From the NCBI GenBank assembly GCA_012517485.1, contig JAAYUT010000100.1, positions 1 to 7,438 of the forward strand: 7,438 nt of DNA, read 5' to 3'. Below are positions 1 to 5,147 of the stretch, in pieces. The position numbers were made by a program, and so were the translations under genes. Position 1 is the first letter of the stretch. Each line of letters starts with the position of its first letter. Source of the DNA: Candidatus Atribacter fermentans (lineage in GTDB: Bacteria > Atribacterota > Atribacteria > Atribacterales > Atribacteraceae). The notes under the pieces were generated by a model. It worked only from the letters and a program-made list of their open reading frames with translations, was not told where the DNA came from and did no database searches.

Positions 1-93
1 TTTGGGTGCCGGTTTTCCTAAAACGAATAACGAGTAAGAAAAAACAGTCGTAAAAACCAGTATGATCGAAATGAAAAGTTTTGTAGATCTCAT
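1..93 (-). CDS. N-terminal fragment of a secreted or membrane-anchored protein (runs off left edge)
   Basis: An open frame starts with ATG at 93 and stays open to the window edge (31 codons, no stop). The translation begins MRSTKLFISIIL and continues as a hydrophobic run to about residue 25, followed by GKPAPK. This is a basic N-terminus plus a hydrophobic core of about 20 residues, as in a Sec signal peptide or a signal anchor. No lipobox cysteine is visible. The nearest Shine-Dalgarno-like sequence is AGGGGG, about 11 bases upstream of the ATG, which is rather far. A 10-base palindrome, TTGACGTCAA, fills most of that gap. The mature protein is outside the window, so no function can be assigned. 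The spacing of 282 bases from the upstream flgM-like gene suggests a separate transcription unit. The frame could be spurious because it is short, but the signal-like sequence argues that it is real. Confidence 0.6.
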   Translation of the reverse strand, partial: MRSTKLFISIILVFTTVFSYSLFVLGKPAPK

Positions 94-103
94 TTGACGT
101 CAA
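94..103. repeat. 10-base perfect palindrome TTGACGTCAA just upstream of the left-edge gene start
   Basis: The ten bases directly before the A-rich start region read the same on both strands. They lie between the AGGGGG ribosome-binding candidate and the ATG at 93. The site could be a protein-binding half-site pair or could fold into a tiny hairpin that shortens the Shine-Dalgarno spacing. It could also be chance in AT-rich DNA. Confidence 0.3.
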
Positions 104-375
104 GCCCCCTATTTTAAATCATTGTTGTATATCTCCATTGAGAAGCAAACGTTCAAAAAAGTGAAAATATTCCTTATTCAACTTTACTTTTTAATCTTCG
201 AGTTTTCTAATAGTAGAATTTTAAATATAAATATATTTTCAATCGTAATGGAAATAAAAATTTTTAAAATTCGGAATTTTACAGAAGAATTGAAAGGGCA
301 GAAAAATGACCTAAAAAAGAGGAATCTCTAAAAATAAATCCATTATTATAAAACTATCCAGTTTCTCGAAAAAAA
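104..375. other. AT-rich intergenic spacer between the flgM-like gene and the left-edge gene
   Basis: This stretch has no convincing gene. The one long plus-strand frame (122-331) starts with TTG, has no ribosome-binding site and translates to a low-complexity K/I/F-rich string. The best minus-strand promoter-like element is TATAAT at 350-345. The bases about 17 upstream are only T-rich and do not resemble TTGACA, so the promoter for the left-edge gene remains uncertain. A run of seven T (minus strand, 375-369) follows the flgM-like stop codon directly, but no stable stem precedes it, so I do not call a terminator. A small AAAATT/AATTTT inverted repeat sits at 266-280. Confidence 0.5.
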
Positions 376-687
376 TCATTCATTATCTGATATATCACTC
401 AATAAATCAGCAGCTTCCCGACCAATTAATTTTTCGACTATATCGAGACCATGAACATGATAGGTTCCGCATCGAATTTTTTCTTTTAATTCTTGAACCA
501 AGCTTTCACGGATACTCGGTATTTCTCGATATTTGGCGTGATATTTTTTCAAGTCAAACGAAACTAAAACCAATGTAGGATTATTAAACAAAATATTATT
601 ATTCGTAATTGTTTCAGGATTTTTCTTCATTTTTTTTTCTTTATAAATCTTTATAACATTTTGAATTTGCGCTTCCGAGATTTTCAT
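376..687 (-). CDS. flgM: FlgM-like anti-sigma-28 factor
   Basis: The predicted 103-residue protein has the two-part plan of Gram-positive-type FlgM. The N-terminus is MKISEAQIQNVIKIYKEKK (residues 1-19), resembling the conserved 'MKIS..QVQ.VLK.Y' start. The C-terminal sigma-binding half (about 57-95) reads PSIRE.LVQELKEKI..GTYHVHGLDIVEKL.GREAADLL, matching the family pattern 'p.iRe..V..lk..I..GtY.v....ia.kll'. The family is a small, largely unfolded cytoplasmic protein that holds sigma-28 (FliA/SigD) inactive until the flagellar hook is complete and FlgM is exported. The start at 687 is chosen over the in-frame ATG at 702 because GGGAG lies 8 bases before it and because FlgM proteins normally begin MKI. 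A sigma-28-type promoter lies at 747-721. The middle segment (about 38-56) lacks the usual 'D.v.LS' wording, so this copy is somewhat divergent. No flgN, flgK or other flagellar gene adjoins it here. Confidence 0.8.
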   Translation of the reverse strand: MKISEAQIQNVIKIYKEKKMKKNPETITNNNILFNNPTLVLVSFDLKKYHAKYREIPSIRESLVQELKEKIRCGTYHVHGLDIVEKLIGREAADLLSDISDNE

Positions 688-694
688 ATGAGTA

Positions 695-699
695 ACTCC
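695..699 (-). promoter_or_regulatory. Ribosome-binding site deciding the flgM-like start
   Basis: GGGAG on the minus strand lies 8 bases before the ATG at 687. The alternative ATG at 702 has only AAAGAGAGAA before it and would place this GGGAG inside the coding region, so the downstream start is favoured. Confidence 0.6.
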
Positions 700-720
700 C
701 ATTTCTCTCTTTAATCAATT

Positions 721-747
721 ATATCGGTCATTCTTAGAAAAAGTTTA
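721..747 (-). promoter_or_regulatory. Sigma-28 (FliA/SigD)-type promoter of the flgM-like gene
   Basis: On the minus strand TAAA (747-744) is followed by exactly 15 bases and then ACCGATAT (728-721). The known sigma-28 consensus is TAAA-N15-GCCGATAA in enterics, with GCCGATAT common for Bacillus SigD, so seven of eight -10 bases match the latter. The extended -35 is TAAACTTT against TAAAGTTT, again seven of eight, with N11 to the -10. A transcription start near 714 would leave a leader of about 27 bases before the ATG at 687, with GGGAG in it. The motif lies immediately upstream of a gene that sigma-28 is known to transcribe in other bacteria, which strongly supports it. Confidence 0.8.
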
Positions 748-815
748 ATATTTCTCTTTAAATTTTAATAGAAAAAATGGAAACGATTCTTATTTCTAAT
801 TCTTGCATCCTTCAA

Positions 816-835
816 AATAAGCTTAAGATCTTATT
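816..835 (-). terminator. Weak candidate terminator hairpin after the importer operon
   Basis: On the minus strand AATAAG and CTTATT (6 base pairs, 8-base loop) overlap the isomerase stop codon and are followed by TTTT within the arm and tail. The stem is entirely AT-rich except for one G-C pair, so it would be weak. It is the only terminator-like structure found between the isomerase and the sigma-28 promoter. Read-through into the flgM-like gene is therefore possible. Confidence 0.25.
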
Positions 836-1802
836 ACGAATCCCACCAGGTTTTTCCATATTTCTCTTTTAAGCTGATTGTTTTTAAAAATAAGGCAGCC
901 TTTTGAAATCCTTCTTCCAAAGATGCCATAATATCTTCGTGTTCAATGGATAAAACATCATCGTACCCTACAACTCGAAGAGCAGAAAGTATATCTTTCC
1001 AGCATTTCTCGTCATGTCCATATCCAACCGTTCGAAAAATCCAAGAACGTTTATCAAACTGATGATAGGGAGTCGTATCCAAAACTCCATTTCGAGGAGC
1101 ATTAATCGAATCGAGTCCTACATCTTTGGCATGAACATGATAAATAGCTTTTCCTAAATAGCGAATTGCAATCACTGGATCAATACCTTGCCAGAAGAGA
1201 TGGCTTGGGTCAAAATTTGCTCCAATGGTATCTCCCACCATTTGACGAAGGCGAAGAAGGGTATCCGGATTATAAATTGCAAAACCTGGATGCATCTCGA
1301 TGCAAATTTTGACCCCATGGTCTCGAGCAAAAATCACTTCTTTTTCCCAATAAGGTAATATTTTTTCCTCCCATTGCCATTGAACAACTTTGGTATAATC
1401 ATCTGGCCAAGGACAAGTAACCCAATTTGGATACTGAGAGGTTTCGGAATCTCCGGGACAACCAGAAAAATTAATGACTCGGTTAACTCCTAACTTTTCA
1501 GCTAAAATTATGGTATCGCGAAAAGCCCTTTGGTGTTGGCTTGCAATGGCTTTTTGAGGATGTAGAGAATTCCCATGGCAAGAAAGAGCACTAATAATCA
1601 ATCCACGATCATGAATTTTCATTTTCATTTCATTGATCTTTCCTGGACTGGAAAGAACTTCCTGAAGATTACAGTGACGTGGCTGAAAACAATAATTACC
1701 AGTACCAATCTCAATCGCTTCCAAACCGTTTTTCACTACGAGATCAAGAACCTGATCGAAATCAAGGTGAAAAAATTGAACCAAAAACAAACCAATTTTC
1801 AT
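834..1802 (-). CDS. Sugar phosphate isomerase/epimerase family protein (xylose isomerase-like TIM barrel)
   Basis: The 322-residue protein has the length and motifs of the AP-endonuclease-2/xylose-isomerase-like TIM-barrel family (COG1082). Members isomerise or epimerise sugars, inositols or keto-sugars using a divalent metal. Candidate metal ligands are E169 in IEMHP, D198 and H201 in NFDPSH, H222/H224 in HVHAKD and E287 in SIEHED. Other conserved stretches include GCPGD (114-118), NWVTCPWP (126-133), FWQGIDP (203-209) and WIFRTVGYGHDE (254-265). There is no signal peptide, so it is cytoplasmic. The start at 1802 has AGGAGAGG a few bases upstream. It is the last gene of the importer operon, 34 bases after the second ATPase, so it probably acts on the imported sugar or polyol or its oxidised product. 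The exact substrate cannot be told; family members differ widely (IolE-, IolI-, tagatose-3-epimerase-like). Confidence 0.85.
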   Translation of the reverse strand: MKIGLFLVQFFHLDFDQVLDLVVKNGLEAIEIGTGNYCFQPRHCNLQEVLSSPGKINEMKMKIHDRGLIISALSCHGNSLHPQKAIASQHQRAFRDTIILAEKLGVNRVINFSGCPGDSETSQYPNWVTCPWPDDYTKVVQWQWEEKILPYWEKEVIFARDHGVKICIEMHPGFAIYNPDTLLRLRQMVGDTIGANFDPSHLFWQGIDPVIAIRYLGKAIYHVHAKDVGLDSINAPRNGVLDTTPYHQFDKRSWIFRTVGYGHDEKCWKDILSALRVVGYDDVLSIEHEDIMASLEEGFQKAALFLKTISLKEKYGKTWWDS

Positions 1803-1836
1803 AATCCTCTCCTAATTTATTTAAATTACAATTTTT

Positions 1837-2925
1837 TTAAGCAATACGTTTTTCCGTCTTTTTATCAAATACATGGATTTTGGTTTCTTTAATCGTAAAG
1901 TATACTGAAGAATTAAGAGCGATATTTACATTCTTTTCAGAACGAACTCGTATTGATAAAAAATTCAATTTTAATTGAAGAATCTGAGAAACACCCAAGG
2001 GTTCGATTAACTCAACTTGAGCCAAAAACGACTGCTCATTTTTTTCCAAGGATATCGTTATATCTTCCGGACGAATGCCAATAATAATTTCCTGACTAGT
2101 AAGTGTTTGTCGACATTTTTCAATTTTTTCCTTGGAAAGTTGGATTTTCATCAAATTTGGACCGACATCAATACAACCATTTTCGGAATAGAGGGCAGGC
2201 AAAAAGTTCATAGCTGGACTTCCAACAAAGTCGGCCACAAAAAGATTCGCTGGTTGGTGATAAATCTCATAGGGCGAACCGATCTGTATGACGTGCCCTT
2301 CATTGATGATGACGATACGGTCACCGATAGAGAGCGCATCAGTTTGATCTGGAGTGGCGTAAAAAAAAGTAGCGCCGGTTTCATTTTGAAGTCTTTTCAA
2401 CTCGGTTCGAGTTTCTTCCCGAATTTTAGCATCCAAATTGGTTAGTGGTTCATCGAGAAGAAAAACCCGGGGATTGCGGACCAAGGCTCGGGCGATAGCC
2501 ACACGCTGCATTTCACCACCACTGATAAAAATTGGTTTTCGCTCAAGTAAATGTTCAATATGGAGCATATGCGCCACTCGTTTTACATTTTTATCAATAT
2601 CATCTTTCGAAATATTCCGAATCCGGAGCGGTGAAGCAATATTTTCAAAAACTGTATAACGAGGATAAAGAGAAAAGTTTTGAAAAACAAAGGCGACATC
2701 CCTATCTTTTGGTGGCAAATCATTGATCCTTTCACCATCGATGAAAATATCTCCAGTTTGTGGTTTTTCGAGACCCGCAATACAACGAAGGGTAGTTGTC
2801 TTCCCAGCAGCAGTTGGTCCTAATAAAACCGTAATTTTCCTATTTTCAACTTCTAAATTCAAGCGTGAAATAGCGGTTACTTTTCCGTATTTTTTAGTCA
2901 GGTTGACCAAAGAAAGATGAGACAT
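1837..2925 (-). CDS. ABC sugar importer ATPase, second paralogue, lacking the switch histidine
   Basis: This 362-residue MalK/UgpC-class cytoplasmic subunit would hydrolyse or bind ATP to drive the two permeases. The nucleotide-binding domain covers about 1-235. It shows Walker A GPTAAGKT (36-43), Q-loop Q82, signature ISGGE (134-138), Walker B VFLLDEP with E159, and D-loop LTNLDAK. The H-loop reads YATPDQ, with Pro at 192 where YVTHDQ is usual, so the switch histidine is missing. The C-terminal TOBE-type regulatory domain includes IGIRPEDI (282-289) and ends VFDKKTEKRIA. It starts 11 bases after the first ATPase gene. AGGTG, overlapping that gene's TAG stop, lies 8 bases before the ATG at 2925. 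It aligns to the first ATPase without gaps through residue 240, so the pair arose by duplication. It most likely forms a heterodimer with the first ATPase. Two-ATPase carbohydrate importers are known, for example the glycerol system GlpSTPQV of Rhizobium. Confidence 0.9.
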   Translation of the reverse strand: MSHLSLVNLTKKYGKVTAISRLNLEVENRKITVLLGPTAAGKTTTLRCIAGLEKPQTGDIFIDGERINDLPPKDRDVAFVFQNFSLYPRYTVFENIASPLRIRNISKDDIDKNVKRVAHMLHIEHLLERKPIFISGGEMQRVAIARALVRNPRVFLLDEPLTNLDAKIREETRTELKRLQNETGATFFYATPDQTDALSIGDRIVIINEGHVIQIGSPYEIYHQPANLFVADFVGSPAMNFLPALYSENGCIDVGPNLMKIQLSKEKIEKCRQTLTSQEIIIGIRPEDITISLEKNEQSFLAQVELIEPLGVSQILQLKLNFLSIRVRSEKNVNIALNSSVYFTIKETKIHVFDKKTEKRIA

Positions 2926-2936
2926 GAATTTTTCAC

Positions 2937-4022
2937 CTATGCAATAAGTTTTTCCGACTGTTTGTCGAAAATCCGTATTTCTTGGAAGGAAACACTTACA
3001 TTTTCACCAATTTGAAGAAAAACATCTCCGGGAAGGGTCGCCTTGATGAGAGTATCAGCAATTTTTAGAGTGACGACGTTTTGTACACCTAAAGGTTCAA
3101 AAACATACACCTCAGCCGGATAAAAGTTTTCTTTTTGAGGAAATACCTTCACATCCTCCGGACGCACTCCTAAAACCACATCACGATTTTGATTCGTTTG
3201 TAATAAAGCGCCTTTCTGTTTCGCATTCAGGCTTGCTTTGAGTTGTCCCGGCAATTCAATGAGTACTTTCCCCAGTTCATTGATAATCTTCCCCGAGATG
3301 AAATTCATACCTGGACTCCCAATAAAATTTGCAACAAAAAGATTTGCTGGATAATGGTAAACTTCGTGAGGAGTTCCAATTTGCTGAATATCTCCGAAGT
3401 TCATCACCACAATTTTATCAGCCATAGTCATCGCTTCCACCTGATCATGGGTCACATAGAGAGTCGTGGCTCCAATTGTTTTTTGGAGTCTCTTCAACTC
3501 AGCTCGAGTCATCTCTCGCAACTTAGCATCAATATTGGAAAGAGGTTCATCCAATAAAAATACTCGCGGTCTTCGAACGATTGCTCGACCTAAAGCAACT
3601 CTCTGTTTTTGACCACTGGTTAACTTACGGGGTTTCATGTCTTGAACATCCTCTATCTGCAGAAGTTTTAATACTTCCTCAGTCTGTCTTTTTACTTCCT
3701 CTTTTGCGAGTTTTTCAGCACGGAGCGGAAAAGCAATATTATCATAAACAGAAAGATGTGGGTAGAGAGCATAGAGCTGAAAGACAAAAGCAATATTCCG
3801 GGCTGCCGGGCTTAAATTGGTTACGTCTTCATCATCGAATCTGATGGTTCCACCGTTCGGAATCTCCAAACCAGCAATGCAGCGGAGAGTAGTCGTTTTT
3901 CCACATCCAGAAGGACCAAGCAAAACAGCAAATTCCCCTTCTTCAACTATAAACGATACTTCTTTGACCGCTTCCACTTTTCCATATCTTTTATAGAGCC
4001 GATCAACGGTCACTGAGGACAT
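2937..4022 (-). CDS. ABC sugar importer ATPase, first paralogue, with altered signature motif
   Basis: This 361-residue MalK/UgpC-class subunit would energise the permease pair on the cytoplasmic face. Seen in the sequence are Walker A GPSGCGKT (36-43), Q-loop Q82, Walker B VFLLDEP with E159, D-loop LSNIDAK, switch histidine H192 in YVTHDQ, and a TOBE-type C-terminal domain with LGVRPEDV (284-291). The signature, normally LSGGQ, reads LTSGQ (134-138); two positions differ, including the first Gly. The rest of that helix (KQRVALGRAIVRRP) is normal. The ATG at 4022 shares one base with the TGA of the small membrane-protein gene (TGATG), and GAGGAGG lies 7 bases upstream, so strong coupled translation is expected. 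Its catalytic residues would complete an ATP site with the intact signature of the second ATPase. Substrate specificity lies in other subunits. Confidence 0.92.
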   Translation of the reverse strand: MSSVTVDRLYKRYGKVEAVKEVSFIVEEGEFAVLLGPSGCGKTTTLRCIAGLEIPNGGTIRFDDEDVTNLSPAARNIAFVFQLYALYPHLSVYDNIAFPLRAEKLAKEEVKRQTEEVLKLLQIEDVQDMKPRKLTSGQKQRVALGRAIVRRPRVFLLDEPLSNIDAKLREMTRAELKRLQKTIGATTLYVTHDQVEAMTMADKIVVMNFGDIQQIGTPHEVYHYPANLFVANFIGSPGMNFISGKIINELGKVLIELPGQLKASLNAKQKGALLQTNQNRDVVLGVRPEDVKVFPQKENFYPAEVYVFEPLGVQNVVTLKIADTLIKATLPGDVFLQIGENVSVSFQEIRIFDKQSEKLIA

Positions 4023-4246
4023 CAGGAAACCTCCTCAGTATTTTTTGTATAAGAGAGATCTTCAAGATTCTGCAAAGAGGGTATATGAGAAAAGATAGTA
4101 TAAAGACCAGTCCCAATACCCAAAAAAGCAAATCCATAATGATAAAGAAAAAAAACGAAGGGTTGGCAAAGACTGAAAATTCCAAATATAATTAAAAAAA
4201 TGGAGAGAGGCTCCATATATTTTTTTAATCGAGCGAAAAATTTCAT
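4022..4246 (-). CDS. Small two-helix membrane protein embedded in the importer operon
   Basis: I do not recognise a family. The protein is 74 residues from the ATG at 4246, or 76 from the ATG at 4252, which abuts the permease stop codon. AAAGGAG ends 3 bases before the 4252 ATG but 9 before the 4246 ATG, so the latter is preferred. The N-terminus is basic (KFFARLKK). A hydrophobic stretch of about 43 residues follows, from PLSIFLIIFG to TGLYTIFSHI. It is broken by Q-P and by YHYG, suggesting two transmembrane helices with both ends in the cytoplasm. The tail of about 20 residues is polar and acidic. The gene lies between the second permease and the first ATPase, overlapping the latter by one base, and holds that gene's Shine-Dalgarno in its 3' end. 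It may be an accessory subunit that binds the permease. The glycerol importer operon glpSTPQV also carries a small membrane protein (DUF2160), but I cannot show homology. Confidence 0.75.
   Translation of the reverse strand: MKFFARLKKYMEPLSIFLIIFGIFSLCQPFVFFLYHYGFAFLGIGTGLYTIFSHIPSLQNLEDLSYTKNTEEVS
4030..4036 (-). promoter_or_regulatory. Strong ribosome-binding site inside the small-protein gene, for the first ATPase
   Basis: GAGGAGG on the minus strand lies 7 bases before the ATG at 4022, inside the last codons of the small membrane-protein gene. Together with the TGATG stop/start overlap, it implies translational coupling of the two genes. Confidence 0.75.
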
Positions 4247-4252
4247 ACCCAT

Positions 4253-5137
4253 CTACTCCTTTATTGCTCCGAAAGTAAAGCCCCGGATCAAGTTTCCTCC
4301 GAGTAAAAAGGTGAAAATCACCACCGGGATAACCATTAGAAAAGATCCTGCAGCAATTTGACCCCAATTGACTCCAGCTGTTCCTAAGGAAAGTGCAATG
4401 GAAGGAACTGCAGTTCGTGCATTCTCTCCGGTGAGCAACAGTGAAAAGGTAAATTCATTCCAGGTCATAATTAAACTAAAAATTGCGGTTGCAACCATAC
4501 CTACTCTCATCTCAGGAAAGATGAATTTAAAAAAAGCTTGAAATCGAGAATATCCATCTACTAAAGCTGCTTCTTCGTATTCACGAGGGATATCATCGAC
4601 AAAACTTCTCATCATCCAAACTGAAAAAGCTAAATTAAAAACAGTATACATAATAATGAGTCCCAAGCGAGTATCAAAAAGACCCAAGGTTCGATACATC
4701 ATCACTAATGGTATTGTAATGACGACCGGAGGCAACATTCGGCTGCTTAACACAACGAAAAGAAGATCGTCTTTCCCACGCACCGTCATTCGGGAAAAAA
4801 CATAGCCGGAGAGACTACCCAAAAAGGTAGCTAAGAGAGTACTTATGAAGGAAATGACAATACTATTCATGAGCTGACGGAAAAAAGCTGATGGTCTCGG
4901 TTTGGTTTCCACCTTGGTTTTTCCCAGTGCCCCACCGGCACCAGTCATAAAGATATTCTTAAAATTATCCAGATTCGGTTTCCAAGACCACTTGGGAGGG
5001 AGTGAAAAAGCATCGGCTTTCGATTTGGTTGCCGTTGAAAACATCCAGTAAATAGGAAAGAGATAGATAATGAGCATTATCACCAAAATAAGAACGATGA
5101 CCCGGTCTTTATATCGTCTTCTGACAAATTCATTCAT
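4253..5137 (-). CDS. ABC sugar importer permease, MalG-like
   Basis: This 294-residue inner-membrane protein belongs to the binding-protein-dependent transport (BPD_transp_1) family, MalG/UgpE branch. A cytoplasmic basic start (RRRYKDR) leads into a first helix at about 13-33, and five further hydrophobic segments follow from about 92 to 282. The EAA coupling loop is canonical: EEAALVDGYSRFQAFFKF.FPEM, with E189-A190-A191 and G195 in the usual spacing. That loop contacts an ATPase. The first periplasmic loop carries a Gly/Lys/Pro-rich stretch (66-83) that may touch the binding protein. The gene starts 10 bases after the MalF-like permease. AGGAGGG, which covers part of that gene's TAG stop, lies 5 bases before the ATG. 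It ends directly against the small membrane-protein gene. It should pair with the MalF-like protein to form the translocation pore. Confidence 0.93.
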   Translation of the reverse strand: MNEFVRRRYKDRVIVLILVIMLIIYLFPIYWMFSTATKSKADAFSLPPKWSWKPNLDNFKNIFMTGAGGALGKTKVETKPRPSAFFRQLMNSIVISFISTLLATFLGSLSGYVFSRMTVRGKDDLLFVVLSSRMLPPVVITIPLVMMYRTLGLFDTRLGLIIMYTVFNLAFSVWMMRSFVDDIPREYEEAALVDGYSRFQAFFKFIFPEMRVGMVATAIFSLIMTWNEFTFSLLLTGENARTAVPSIALSLGTAGVNWGQIAAGSFLMVIPVVIFTFLLGGNLIRGFTFGAIKE

Positions 5138-5147
5138 GGAAGCCCTC

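Noticed and set aside
266..290. Second sigma-28-like element (TCCGAATT on the minus strand) upstream of the left-edge gene
   Set aside because: The -10 matches poorly and there is no TAAA 15 bases upstream (the bases there are TTCA).
122..331. Plus-strand open frame of 69 codons in the left spacer
   Set aside because: It begins with TTG, has no ribosome-binding site, and translates to a low-complexity K/I/F-rich string expected from AT-rich non-coding DNA.
369..397. T-run after the flgM-like stop with the palindrome TGATATATCA upstream, as a terminator
   Set aside because: The palindrome is too far from the T-run, and the only stem directly before the Ts is four base pairs, so it is not a credible intrinsic terminator.
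1813..1828. Inverted repeat TAATTTA/TAAATTA next to the isomerase ribosome-binding site
   Set aside because: Seven A-T-only pairs in AT-rich DNA would be unstable and are easily due to chance. It is too weak to call a thermosensor or operator.
2345..2375. Possible sequencing error near the T8 run as the cause of Pro192 in the second ATPase
   Set aside because: The reading frame is continuous on both sides, and TPDQ aligns gaplessly with THDQ of the paralogue. A length error in the run would shift the frame.
4062..4367. Minus-strand frame of 101 codons overlapping the end of the MalG-like permease and the small membrane-protein gene
   Set aside because: It is out of frame with both. The permease frame has clear family motifs to its end, and the small-protein frame fits exactly between neighbours with a ribosome-binding site.
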